From the NCBI GenBank assembly GCA_964565665.1, contig CAZMFZ010000041.1, forward strand, positions 1-26,246: a stretch of DNA of 26,246 nt. The letters are read 5' to 3'. This stretch comes from CAZMFZ01 sp964565665 (GTDB lineage: Bacteria > Bacteroidota > Bacteroidia > Cytophagales > UBA9547). Position numbers and translations under genes: made by a program. Shown here piece after piece: positions 15,118-23,982 of the stretch (position 1 is its first letter; every line of letters begins with the position of its first letter). The notes beneath the pieces were generated by a model, which saw nothing but the letters and a program-made list of their open reading frames with translations, made no database searches and was not told the origin of the DNA.

Positions 15118-18100
15118 ATGAGACCCATCTATACCTCCCTATTATTATTAATCACAATTTACGTCTATTCGCAGGATCTGAAAACTGAAACCGACAGTGC
15201 GAAAGTTTATCTACAGAAAAATAAATTTGCAGAGGCCTCGGTGTGGCTCGAAAAAGCGAAGATTACAGCCAAAGCCAATACAAAAGACACCGCTTCCTAT
15301 GCCGAAGTATTGCGTTTGTTGGCCATTTGCTATGCTCGCACCAATAAATTGCCTGAAGCAGAAGCTACTTTCAAAGAAAATATTGAAGTGTTTGCTTCTA
15401 TGCCCTCCAAAAAAAACCAGCTGGCTTCATCACTTCTCAATTTTGGGGTATTCTATTATAATCAGAAAAAATTCAAAGAAGCATTACCTGTTATTTTAAG
15501 AGCCTATCATGTGAAAGATGAAGTGAGCCATACTATAAATGCAGATGTGCTAATGATTCTCAATAGCCTTGCCAACACGCAATTGAACCTCAAATTGTAT
15601 GTGGAAGCTGAAGAATCATTTAAAAATTTGGTAAAAGGGCGTTTGGAATTGAATGGTGGCAACAGCCAAGAATACATACAGGCTTGCAATACTTTGGCCA
15701 ATATGTACAAAACCATTCAGCGAAATGATAGGGCTTTGGAATTGTATCTGGAAATATTGGAAGGAATAAAAGCCAATAAAACTGAAAACAGCAAAGAATA
15801 TGCCCAAGCTGCTATGAATGTAGCAGGCATGTACAAGGCCGTTTCAAATTTTCCCAAATCAGAACACTATTATCAGCAGTCGCACGATATTTTTCAAAAA
15901 GTAGTTGGCGAAAGCCATTTAGAGTACGCAAGTGCATTGATAAACTTAGCTGGTATAATGCGTTTACAAGGCAAATATGCGTTTTCTGAGCCTTTATTCT
16001 TCAAATCACAGAATATTTTTAAAGATATTTCCGGTGAAATAAGTGCCGATTATGCCAGTGTGCTTAACAATGTAGCCTTGTTTTATAATGAAACGGGAAA
16101 ATACGACCAAGCCGAAGCTGCTTATAAATATGCGATTGAAATTAGCCGCCAAACCCTAGGCGAACGCCATCCTGAAACGGCTACTACTTACAGCAATTTA
16201 GGTTTGCTTTACAAAAGTATGGGTCGCTACGAACAGGCGGAACCTGTGTTGAAGAAATCGCAGAAAATCAGAAAAGAAATATTAGGAGAAAAGCATCCGG
16301 ATTATGCCGCTTCGCTTAATAATTTGGCAGGTTTGTATGAAAATATGGGACGATTGAATGAAGCAACCCCACTTTACAAACAATCGCTTATTATTTTGAA
16401 AGATGCCATTGGAGTAAAAAATAGTGAATACGCCTCTACACTCAACAATTTGGCAGGTGTATACGAATCGGAACAAAAATATGCAGAAGCGGAGCCTTTG
16501 TATCAGGAAGCATTGCTCATTATCAAAGAAATATATGGCGAAAACCATCCTGATTATGCAGTTACGCTCAACAATTTGGCACTTTTGCTTGAGGCATTGG
16601 GCAAAAAAGAAGAAGCTGAAAAGCTATATAAGCTAAACATAGAGTTTACCCGACAGGCTTTGGGTGAGAAACATCCCAATTATGCTACTTCTATTAACAA
16701 CTATGCCATTTTGCTTGAAAATATTGGAAGATATATCGAAGCTGAAAAATATTTTTTGATAGCACTGAGCATCAGAAAGGAGGCCTTGGGTGAAAATCAC
16801 CCGGCATACACCACCACTTTATACGATTTGGCAAAGCTGTACGCGGCCACCCGAAATTATACCCAAGCCGATCTGTATTGGGATTTGGCTTTGAACAATT
16901 ATCTATTTCAAGTAGATAAATTTTTCCCTTCTATGAGCGAGCGTGAGAAAGGCAAATTTTACCAAACCATTAGCCCCAAATTTGAACAGTATAATTCATA
17001 CATTCTATTGCGGAACGCTTCAAATCCAGCTGTTATTAGCAAAATGTACGACTATCAATTGGCTACCAAAGCTTTGTTGTTAAATTCTACCAACAAAGTG
17101 AAGCAACGCATATTAAACAGTGGAGATTTTATATTGATAGAAAAATTTAAAAACTGGAACAGCCAAAAAGAATTGCTTTCAAAAGCAGCAGGCATGAGTA
17201 AAGCCGAGCAAAAAGCCACTGGAATAGATTATGAGCAGCTCAGTAGCGTGGTAAATGATTTGGAAAAAGAGCTCACAGCTTCATCAGAAATATTCCGCTC
17301 TACTTCCGAAACTAAAAAACCTACTTGGGTTGACATTCAGAAAAAGCTAAAACCCGAAGAGGCAGCCATTGAAATTATCAGATTTAACAAATACCGTTTC
17401 GATTCATCGGGCATTTATTCGGGTGATTCGGTTTTTTATGCTGCCTTGGTAGTTACGCCCACCACCAAAGGAAATCCTGAATTGGTGGTGATGAAAAACG
17501 GTATAGAACTCGAAAAGCAATACCTCAAATACTATCGCAATGCTATAAAAAACAAGTTGGATGATGAATTTGCATACGTTCAATATTGGAGCAAAATCAA
17601 AAAAGCGATTCCTAATGCCAAGAAAATATACCTTTCGCCCGATGGTGTTTACAACATGGTAAATCTGAATACCTTGAAAAACATTATGAATAAAAACTAT
17701 ATATATGATGAAATAGATTTAAGAATCGTCACCAACACCAAGGATTTGCTTTCGGCAAGTGTAATCACAAACTCAGACAACAAAATCGCCTTGATGGGAA
17801 GCCCCGATTTTGCTATGAACACTAAAAATATAGCCTCGATCGCCAAAGGAATTACCGAAGAGCAAGCAGGATTTATAGAAAGAGCTGGGGCTGGTATGCT
17901 GGCTCCATTGCCAGGCACAAAGATAGAAGTAGAAAAAATAGCTGGAATGATGAATACAAGTGCTTGGAACACAGAGGTTTATTTGGAACACAATGCCATT
18001 GAAGAAAACCTGAAAAAAGTAGATAATCCAAAAATACTGCACATTGCCACTCACGGATTTTTCGAGCAAGATGCCAGCGATGCAAAAAGGAAAGACAAAA

Positions 18101-18576
18101 AGGAAAAAGAGGAAGATAAAGTGGAGGAAAACCCCTTGCTCAAGTCAGGATTGATGCTTGCAGGGGCATCGCTTACTTTGTTGAAACGCAAAAATGAAGT
18201 AACTAACGTAGAGGTTAACTTAGGTAAAACCAAAGAAGATGGCATCCTCACTGCTTATGAAGCTATGAATTTGAATTTGGATAAAACAGATTTGGTAGTG
18301 CTTTCAGCATGTGAAACTGGCTTAGGTGAAGTAAAAAATGGCGAAGGGGTGTACGGATTGCAAAGAGCATTCAATGTGGCTGGAGCCAAAGCCTTAGTAA
18401 TCAGCCTTTGGACGGTGAACGATGCAGCTACTCAAAAATTGATGACTGCCTTTTACACCGAAATGCTAAAGCCAAATACTACCAAGCGTACGGCTTTCAG
18501 AAATGCCCAAGCCGAACTTCGGAAATTATTTCCTGAGCCGTATTTTTGGGGGGCTTTTGTGATGGTAGGGGAATAG
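15118..18576 (+). CDS. Exported TPR-CHAT caspase-like protease
   Basis: 1152 aa from the ATG at 15118. I chose this start over more upstream ones because it opens directly with a signal peptide (MRPIYTSLLLLITIYVYS, cleavage before QDL) and does not overlap dprA. N-terminal irregular TPRs (about 20-185) are followed by ten 42-residue kinesin-light-chain-type TPRs in exact register, with unit starts at residues 186, 228, 270, 312, 354, 396, 438, 480, 522 and 564 (YAxxLNNLAxLY...G.Y.EAEPLY...GExHPD). After a helical linker comes a CHAT domain (about 800-1150) with the catalytic pair His979 in LHIATHGFF and Cys1065 in VVLSACETGLGEV, then GVYGLQRAFNVAGAKALVISLW. Both residues are present, so it should be an active clan CD peptidase. 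The substrate is unknown. The signal peptide places it in the periplasm or beyond; no T9SS domain or further TM segment is seen. A Lys/Glu-rich insert (988-1004) follows the catalytic His. Confidence 0.9.
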   Translation: MRPIYTSLLLLITIYVYSQDLKTETDSAKVYLQKNKFAEASVWLEKAKITAKANTKDTASYAEVLRLLAICYARTNKLPEAEATFKENIEVFASMPSKKNQLASSLLNFGVFYYNQKKFKEALPVILRAYHVKDEVSHTINADVLMILNSLANTQLNLKLYVEAEESFKNLVKGRLELNGGNSQEYIQACNTLANMYKTIQRNDRALELYLEILEGIKANKTENSKEYAQAAMNVAGMYKAVSNFPKSEHYYQQSHDIFQKVVGESHLEYASALINLAGIMRLQGKYAFSEPLFFKSQNIFKDISGEISADYASVLNNVALFYNETGKYDQAEAAYKYAIEISRQTLGERHPETATTYSNLGLLYKSMGRYEQAEPVLKKSQKIRKEILGEKHPDYAASLNNLAGLYENMGRLNEATPLYKQSLIILKDAIGVKNSEYASTLNNLAGVYESEQKYAEAEPLYQEALLIIKEIYGENHPDYAVTLNNLALLLEALGKKEEAEKLYKLNIEFTRQALGEKHPNYATSINNYAILLENIGRYIEAEKYFLIALSIRKEALGENHPAYTTTLYDLAKLYAATRNYTQADLYWDLALNNYLFQVDKFFPSMSEREKGKFYQTISPKFEQYNSYILLRNASNPAVISKMYDYQLATKALLLNSTNKVKQRILNSGDFILIEKFKNWNSQKELLSKAAGMSKAEQKATGIDYEQLSSVVNDLEKELTASSEIFRSTSETKKPTWVDIQKKLKPEEAAIEIIRFNKYRFDSSGIYSGDSVFYAALVVTPTTKGNPELVVMKNGIELEKQYLKYYRNAIKNKLDDEFAYVQYWSKIKKAIPNAKKIYLSPDGVYNMVNLNTLKNIMNKNYIYDEIDLRIVTNTKDLLSASVITNSDNKIALMGSPDFAMNTKNIASIAKGITEEQAGFIERAGAGMLAPLPGTKIEVEKIAGMMNTSAWNTEVYLEHNAIEENLKKVDNPKILHIATHGFFEQDASDAKRKDKKEKEEDKVEENPLLKSGLMLAGASLTLLKRKNEVTNVEVNLGKTKEDGILTAYEAMNLNLDKTDLVVLSACETGLGEVKNGEGVYGLQRAFNVAGAKALVISLWTVNDAATQKLMTAFYTEMLKPNTTKRTAFRNAQAELRKLFPEPYFWGAFVMVGE
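15673..16932 (+). repeat. Ten in-register 126-bp units coding for TPRs
   Basis: The first codon of each unit (Tyr, once Thr) falls at 15673, 15799, 15925, 16051, 16177, 16303, 16429, 16555, 16681 and 16807, exactly 126 bp apart with no indel. At DNA level the units are diverged; the similarity is mostly at protein level (LNNLA, GxYxEAE, LGExHPxY), strongest in units from 16177 to 16681. Confidence 0.85.
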
Positions 18577-18597
18577 GATATAGGTTACTAAGCTCAG

Positions 18598-19200
18598 CTA
18601 ATATACCACCACCCAAAAATGCTCTACATCTATTTTTTCAAAGTGAATTTTATTCTCATTCCCTTTCACCGATACCATTTTCATATCAACTGAAATCACA
18701 ATATCTTCTTTAAAATTAAGCCCTTTTTCACCATTCCATTTATAAGCAGCTTCTTTTATACACCACCGCAATGCTATTTTTTCTGTATCTAAATTGCAAT
18801 AACTCAACTCTGCTTTGGTGAGAAACTTTTGAGAGATAACATTGAATTTAGATTGGATTTTTTCAGTATCGATGCCAACAGGCTTTTGAGAATGGATGGC
18901 ACAGACAGCATATTTCTCCGTATGGCTAATAGAAAAATGCCATTCGCTTTCAGGGAAATAAGGTTTCCCGTCTAGAGTTTTATGAATATTTGTATCAGTA
19001 ATGGTTTGCTGTATGCAAATAGCATCAAGCACCAACCGAGAAGCCAAAAATTCTTTTTTTTTGATTGGATGGTATATTTTCTCTGTTTCGAGCAACATAG
19101 AGGCGTTAGCCTGCTTTTCTAAGGCTGTCAAATCTTCTGTTATTGCCCATATTCCAACAAAAATATTTTTATCTGGGCTTAAAATTTTTATTAATGGCAC
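18598..19200 (-). CDS. 4'-phosphopantetheinyl transferase (Sfp/HetI superfamily)
   Basis: 200 aa. Transfers the phosphopantetheine arm of CoA to a Ser of an acyl- or peptidyl-carrier protein. Motifs seen: KKKEFLASRLVLDA (48-61), HFSISHT (88-94), the Mg-binding GIDTE (109-113; D111, E113) and WCIKEAAYK (146-154; K149, E150, K154). The length is that of Sfp-type two-lobed enzymes rather than the ~120-aa AcpS, although the N-lobe is short. No carrier protein, PKS or NRPS gene is in the window, so it probably serves fatty-acid ACP or a distant cluster. Start is GTG at 19200; the upstream in-frame TAA is four codons away with no ATG between. It is convergent with the CHAT gene (21 bp) and divergent from the gene at 19251 (50 bp). 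Confidence 0.92.
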   Translation of the reverse strand: MPLIKILSPDKNIFVGIWAITEDLTALEKQANASMLLETEKIYHPIKKKEFLASRLVLDAICIQQTITDTNIHKTLDGKPYFPESEWHFSISHTEKYAVCAIHSQKPVGIDTEKIQSKFNVISQKFLTKAELSYCNLDTEKIALRWCIKEAAYKWNGEKGLNFKEDIVISVDMKMVSVKGNENKIHFEKIDVEHFWVVVY

Positions 19201-19250
19201 TTCATTGGTATTTTACAACTTTATTCCACAAAGGTAAGCCCCAATTTGAA

Positions 19251-20207
19251 ATGGAAAATAAATTGAACAAGCAGGCACTTGAAAATTATTCAAGACAGGT
19301 GGCTAGAAAGCTGTGTTCTGATTTTTTTAACCTCCAAAAACTTAATGTAAGCGGCCCTGAAATACTCAAGTTTTCACCTGTTTCTCAGGTCAATTACTTT
19401 ATACTTAAAAATATTTTTTTTATCTGGAAAGGTGAAATTGGGCAACTTAAACAAAGCTCGTATTTCAATTACGATGATACAGAGGTGCAAGATGCAATTC
19501 AGAATCTGATGAATGTGCTTTCCAACCATATATTTGTGAAGCGTGAAGCCTTTGAAAATTTGCTTTCTTCTTCCATTGAAGAAACTTTGTATTTAGCATT
19601 ATCACCATATCATTATTTTAAACAGTATTTTTTTACTCCTGAAGTCCAAAAAATTTCGCTTTTCGATTTAAAAGAGAAAGCCAAGTATTTGAAACTCAAC
19701 CAATTATTCTTCCAGCACTTCATTGAAAAACTCGAGACCTATAAAGTACCAGTGTTTTACACTACCGACATCATGGGTTATTTCCAAGATTCGTATTATA
19801 AATCGAGCGATACTTTCGATGATTTTCAGCCCATTGTCGATGCCATTGCACTCACTTTGCCATTTCCGATGGAAAGTATAGTTTCTGATTTAAAAAAGAA
19901 AGACGATTATGCACCCACACCGCTGGAAGTGCATCAAAGGCAAATGGCAATTAAAATAGCTACAGAAAACACACTTGGGCAAAATGCAGCTACAATGAAA
20001 CCCATAAAATTGGGAATAAACCAGCGAATTATGTTCACAAAAGAGCTTTTCCAAGGCAATGGCGAATTGCTGGAACATACCCTCGCTCGCTTAGAAGCAG
20101 CAGGAAGCTGGAGCAACGCCAAGCATATGCTTGATTTCAACAAATGGGATAGCGAAAATGAAGTGGTGCAGGAATTGTATGAATTGGTTGAAGCTAAGTT
20201 TAGGTGA
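19251..20207 (+). CDS. Conserved hypothetical protein of Bacteroidota type
   Basis: 318 aa from the ATG at 19251 (MENKLNKQALENY); longer readings from 19143 run into the divergent transferase gene and lack similarity. It has no signal peptide or TM segment and is probably an all-helical cytoplasmic protein rich in Phe, Tyr and Leu. The C-terminal part (about 255-317: KLGINQRIMFTKELFQGNGE, then LEAAGSWSNA and WDSENEVVQELYELVEAKF) recalls a conserved end seen in unnamed Bacteroidota proteins. I know no function for it. It is convergent with the M61 peptidase gene (29 bp). Confidence 0.8.
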   Translation: MENKLNKQALENYSRQVARKLCSDFFNLQKLNVSGPEILKFSPVSQVNYFILKNIFFIWKGEIGQLKQSSYFNYDDTEVQDAIQNLMNVLSNHIFVKREAFENLLSSSIEETLYLALSPYHYFKQYFFTPEVQKISLFDLKEKAKYLKLNQLFFQHFIEKLETYKVPVFYTTDIMGYFQDSYYKSSDTFDDFQPIVDAIALTLPFPMESIVSDLKKKDDYAPTPLEVHQRQMAIKIATENTLGQNAATMKPIKLGINQRIMFTKELFQGNGELLEHTLARLEAAGSWSNAKHMLDFNKWDSENEVVQELYELVEAKFR

Positions 20208-20236
20208 GCTACTATTAGTTGATTTTTTTAAAAGAA

Positions 20237-21970
20237 TTACTGAGCTATTACACCATTCCTGTTGTAAGCTCTTGACCACAAGCTGAAATTTTCCTTTTGA
20301 GCTACAGTAGCATTTTTATTTTGCTTTACTGCATACACCGGGAAATAACTTCCACTATCTGAAATCAAATTTTTGGTGAGTTTTCTACCCGCTCTGTTTA
20401 TTGAAATAGAAATCATTTGTTTGTCGTGAAGCTTCTGCCAATCTTTTGGGTCTACAAGTTGATTTACACTTATAATTTCATCCTTTTCAGAAAGCTGTTT
20501 ATCGGCAGGTGAGCTCTGTGCTAAGGCATCAATCGCCCATTTCCCAAATTCTTTTCTTAGTTTCAAACCGAATTTCTGAGCCAAAATATCCTCTGGATGG
20601 CTTATGTTGAGCACACAGCCAATGTAATCGAGCGATTTTGCTACTATCCGTTCCAATGGCAGCGTACCAAATATGCAATCATCAAAATATTTTTCTAATG
20701 AATCTCCAGCCATTTCCTGGGCAATACTTTTGTAATCATTAATAGTGTAACCTGTAGCTGCCTGCCCGAATCTTTGCCATATCAATTGCATGGCATCATC
20801 AAGCGATTTTAGATTTTGGGAGAGTTTTCGTATTTCTAAATCTAAAATCAATGCCACTATTGCACCTTTGTCGTAGATAGATACTTTTCTATTTGGGTGT
20901 GTTTTCTGATAACCATCTACCCACAAATCAATTGAAGATTGTACGAGCGACACCGTATGCCTTGCCGAGTTGGAAAAATGCATATTAATGCAATCGTTCA
21001 GTTCTTCAAAATAGCTTTGAGTATTCCAAACACCTGATTTTAAGAGTATTAGGTCGCCATAGTAGGTAGTGACACCTTCGGCAACAAAGCCTGTAGGGAA
21101 ATAATTTTCCTTCGACAAATTGTAAGGCAACATTTCTTTTGGGCGAATTTTACAAATATTCCAGGTATGAAAAAATTCGTGACAAGCCAAGCCCAGCAAA
21201 CGATTGTAAAAACTAGGAGCATGAAAATCAACATCAGGTCCGAGGGTCATTACGGTAGAATTTCTGTGTTCTACGCCATGGAAATAAGGATACGGAAGTA
21301 TGAAAATCAAGAAATGGTAGTCTTTTTCGGGAAAACTGCCAAATAAATCAATCTGCAATTGAATAAAATGGGCAAAGTCATGCTCTACTATTTGCCAATT
21401 AGGCTCACATTCACCCAAGATTGAAATTGTAATTGGAATTTTGTGAATTTCAAAGGTGTGATTTTGCAGTATTTTTGAGGCAATGATTGGGCTATCTGCC
21501 AAGTGCAAATAGCTGTTTGCTACAAGCGTATTTCTACCTGAAAATGGCAAGCCCGAAGCTATTCGATAATGATCAGGCAAATCGATTTCTACTGTATGTA
21601 CTTCATTTTCAAGCTCTTTTACATACATTAGGCAATTAATAGGGTTGATATAGAATTGAAATTCATCGAGCCACGAACCGCCTGCGTCCATCTGCGAAGC
21701 AAAATAGGCATAAGTTACAATGGCAATATTCCTATTTACATTTTTGATTTGCCAAGTATTTCTATTGGTCTTTTCCCAAGCCAAAAGGTTGTTTTTGTCA
21801 TCTACCGCTCTAAAATTTATAATATTCTTTGCATAGTGCTGCAATTCGTATTTCCCCGGTCTCCATGCCGGAATATGGAGTTCAATTGTTTCTTTTTGTG
21901 AAATATTAATCTCAAAACGTATGTAAATAAGCTGTTTATGAGGCGAATGATACGATAATTGGTAGTGCAT
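20237..21970 (-). CDS. M61 family peptidase (glycyl aminopeptidase-like, with PDZ domain)
   Basis: 577 aa from the ATG at 21970; the extra 12 codons reaching 22006 start with TTG and add nothing conserved. N-terminal beta domain (about 1-165, IELHIPAWRPGKYELQHYAKNI is typical). The thermolysin-like catalytic domain has the zinc motif CHEFFHTWN (H264, E265, H268) and the downstream ligand region FVAEGVTTYYGDL (E298). A PDZ domain follows (about 470-540, KDEIISVNQLVDPKDWQKLH). Characterised M61 members remove N-terminal Gly or Ala. No signal peptide is seen, so it is probably cytoplasmic. It stands alone: convergent with the hypothetical gene and divergent from the DinB-like gene across 78 bp. 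Confidence 0.94.
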   Translation of the reverse strand: MHYQLSYHSPHKQLIYIRFEINISQKETIELHIPAWRPGKYELQHYAKNIINFRAVDDKNNLLAWEKTNRNTWQIKNVNRNIAIVTYAYFASQMDAGGSWLDEFQFYINPINCLMYVKELENEVHTVEIDLPDHYRIASGLPFSGRNTLVANSYLHLADSPIIASKILQNHTFEIHKIPITISILGECEPNWQIVEHDFAHFIQLQIDLFGSFPEKDYHFLIFILPYPYFHGVEHRNSTVMTLGPDVDFHAPSFYNRLLGLACHEFFHTWNICKIRPKEMLPYNLSKENYFPTGFVAEGVTTYYGDLILLKSGVWNTQSYFEELNDCINMHFSNSARHTVSLVQSSIDLWVDGYQKTHPNRKVSIYDKGAIVALILDLEIRKLSQNLKSLDDAMQLIWQRFGQAATGYTINDYKSIAQEMAGDSLEKYFDDCIFGTLPLERIVAKSLDYIGCVLNISHPEDILAQKFGLKLRKEFGKWAIDALAQSSPADKQLSEKDEIISVNQLVDPKDWQKLHDKQMISISINRAGRKLTKNLISDSGSYFPVYAVKQNKNATVAQKENFSLWSRAYNRNGVIAQ

Positions 21971-22048
21971 GGCTTTGGAGCGAAAAATTGATTTGGAAAT
22001 CACCAAGAATTAATCACGTTCTTTGTGGTAAAATTTGGAATTGCAAAA

Positions 22049-22567
22049 ATGCTTAAAAAATCGGCAAAGCTGTTTGGACTTTTAAAGAACGAGAAAAACG
22101 ATATTGATGCCATGTTGCTTTATGTGTCGCAGGAAAAGTTTAACAAAAAGCAGAGTGAAAGCCAATGGTCGATAGCACAAATTATAGCGCATATTTATTT
22201 GGCAGAAACCCAAACTTTGGAAGCCACACAATGGCGAATGACAAATAAAACGGAATTTCCGAAAGTGGGCATCATGGCTTATTTAAGGGTTTACTCCAGT
22301 ATTTTGCTTTTCAAGCTAAAGATAAAAATAAAAGCACCTCCATTTGTAACCCCACAAAATGAGCCAATAGACAAATTAACATTATTGGAAAAATGGCAAA
22401 TAACACGTGCCAATTGGAGCAGTATTGTATATAGTTTTCCTAATAAATTGGAAGACAAAGTAGTTTACAAACACCCAATTTTGGGCTATTTAAGCCTTTG
22501 CCTTGCCTTAACCTTCATGTATAGGCATCTGCTTAGACACAAAGGCCAGTTGAAAAAGTTGATTTAA
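22049..22567 (+). CDS. DinB-superfamily metal-binding four-helix protein
   Basis: 172 aa from the ATG at 22049 (a GTG at 22025 would add 8 residues). The DinB/YfiT fold is shown by WSIAQIIAHIYLAE (H48) and the C-terminal HLLRHKGQLKKL (H160, H164, with Q167), the usual three-His metal site. Members include bacillithiol- and mycothiol-dependent transferases and many proteins of unknown role; the substrate cannot be told from sequence. The hydrophobic LRVYSSILLFKLKIKIKAP (79-97) is a loop/helix typical of the group, not a clear TM segment. A palindrome follows 11 bp after the stop, between this gene and metY, which reads towards it. Confidence 0.85.
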   Translation: MLKKSAKLFGLLKNEKNDIDAMLLYVSQEKFNKKQSESQWSIAQIIAHIYLAETQTLEATQWRMTNKTEFPKVGIMAYLRVYSSILLFKLKIKIKAPPFVTPQNEPIDKLTLLEKWQITRANWSSIVYSFPNKLEDKVVYKHPILGYLSLCLALTFMYRHLLRHKGQLKKLI

Positions 22568-22578
22568 GAATTTTTATC

Positions 22579-22600
22579 ACCGTTGGTTTAAACCAACGGT
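22579..22600. terminator. Perfect 22-bp palindrome between convergent genes, possible bidirectional terminator
   Basis: ACCGTTGGTTT is directly followed by its exact reverse complement. As RNA it would give an 8-bp GC-containing stem with a TTTAAA loop. It lies 11 bp after the DinB-like stop and 25 bp after the metY stop on the other strand. A short T-run (22571-22575) serves only the minus strand; neither side has a long U-tract. It could equally be a dispersed repeat or a protein-binding site. Confidence 0.5.
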
Positions 22601-22625
22601 AATAACTACTTATTCCAAACTAAAT

Positions 22626-23921
22626 CTATACCGCAAAAGCCTGTTTTAGGTCTGCTTTTATATCGTCTATATGCTCTGTACCTACCGATATGCGCAGCAT
22701 TCCTGAAGTTACACCTGCCGATTGCTGTTCTTGTTCAGTGAGTTGCGAATGCGTGGTGCTGGCTGGGTGAATTATCAAAGTTTTCGAATCGCCCACATTA
22801 GCCAAATGGCTTACCAGTTTTAAATTATCAACAAATTTAGTTCCTGTTTCCCTTCCTCCCTTGATTTCGAAACTCAATACAGCTCCAAAACCACGTTTCA
22901 AGTATTTCTTAGCAAGTGAATGGTATTTGCTGCTTTCCAAACCTGGATAGTTTACACTTTCCACTTTAGGGTGTTTTTCCAGCCAATTTGCCAATTCTAA
23001 GGCATTGCTTACGGCTCTATCTACTCTTAAAGACAAGGTTTCAAGCCCTTGAATCAATTGCCAAGAATTGAACGGACTTATTGCCGGCCCCCAATCTCTT
23101 AAGCCTTCTACCCTTGCTCGAATAATGAAAGCAATATTTGCTCCGATAGGGCCGTGAGGGCTGAAAACATCCCAATACACCAAGCCATGATACCCTTCGG
23201 ATGGCTCGGTAAATTGTGGAAATTTGCCATTGCCCCAGTTGAAATTTCCTCCATCAACAATTACACCCCCGATGCTTGTGCCGTGGCCGCCAATCCATTT
23301 GGTGGCAGACTCCACTACAATATTTGCCCCGTGCTCTAGTGGGCGAAATAAATAGCCCCCTGTACCAAAAGTATTATCTACTATTAATGGAATATTGTGC
23401 TTTTTGGCTACGGCTGCAATCGCTTCAAAATCAGGGATATTGAAGCCCGGATTGCCGATTGTCTCCAAATAAATAGCCTTTGTTTTATCATCTATCAATT
23501 TATCGAAGCTTTCGGGCTTGTCGCCATTGGCAAATCGCACCTCAACTCCAATATTTTTAAACTGCACTTTAAATTGGTTGTAAGTACCGCCATACAAAAA
23601 TGTGGTAGAAACGATGTTGTCGCCCATTTTCGTGATATTATTGATGGCGATAAACTGTGCCGCTTGTCCCGAAGCAGTAGCCAAAGCCGCTACGCCACCT
23701 TCCAAAGCTGCTACTCTTTTCTCAAATACATCGGTAGTGGGGTTCATCAATCGTGTATAGATGTTGCCAAACTCTTTCAGCCCGAAAAGATTTGCTCCGT
23801 GTTCGGAATTTTTAAAATTGTAAGAGGTAGTTTGGTATAAAGGTACAGCCCTTGATTGGGTAGTGGGGTCAACTTCCTGGCCTGCATGAAGTTGTAAAGT
23901 TTCAAATTTCAAATTGCTCAT
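22626..23921 (-). CDS. metY: O-acetylhomoserine sulfhydrylase (aminocarboxypropyltransferase)
   Basis: 431 aa, PLP-dependent Cys/Met metabolism family. It makes homocysteine from O-acetylhomoserine and sulfide, the direct sulfhydrylation route to methionine. Evidence: the N-terminus FETLQLHAGQEVDPTTQSRA and the YQTTSYNF stretch of this subgroup; PLP-phosphate site SGQAAQ (84-89); ETIGNPGFNIPD; VDNTFGTGGY (181-190); the Schiff-base Lys208 in ESATKWIGGHGTS; and C-terminal LANVGDSKTLIIHPASTTHSQL. The length of about 430 and the YLFRPLEHGAN segment favour MetY over cystathionine gamma-synthase or beta-lyase (about 380-400). The ATG at 23921 is the natural start. No metX or sulfur-assimilation gene is nearby. 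The upstream region carries repeated palindromes that may regulate it; no SAM riboswitch core was seen. Confidence 0.95.
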   Translation of the reverse strand: MSNLKFETLQLHAGQEVDPTTQSRAVPLYQTTSYNFKNSEHGANLFGLKEFGNIYTRLMNPTTDVFEKRVAALEGGVAALATASGQAAQFIAINNITKMGDNIVSTTFLYGGTYNQFKVQFKNIGVEVRFANGDKPESFDKLIDDKTKAIYLETIGNPGFNIPDFEAIAAVAKKHNIPLIVDNTFGTGGYLFRPLEHGANIVVESATKWIGGHGTSIGGVIVDGGNFNWGNGKFPQFTEPSEGYHGLVYWDVFSPHGPIGANIAFIIRARVEGLRDWGPAISPFNSWQLIQGLETLSLRVDRAVSNALELANWLEKHPKVESVNYPGLESSKYHSLAKKYLKRGFGAVLSFEIKGGRETGTKFVDNLKLVSHLANVGDSKTLIIHPASTTHSQLTEQEQQSAGVTSGMLRISVGTEHIDDIKADLKQAFAV

Positions 23922-23982
23922 AATAGGATGTATTTAAATTAGATAATTAAAGAATACAAATTGTGATTGGAATGCAAAAATG

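Noticed and set aside
15118..18576. CRISPR type III-E (Craspase) link of the TPR-CHAT protein
   Set aside because: No Cas gene or CRISPR array lies in the window, and the protein has a signal peptide, unlike Csx29.
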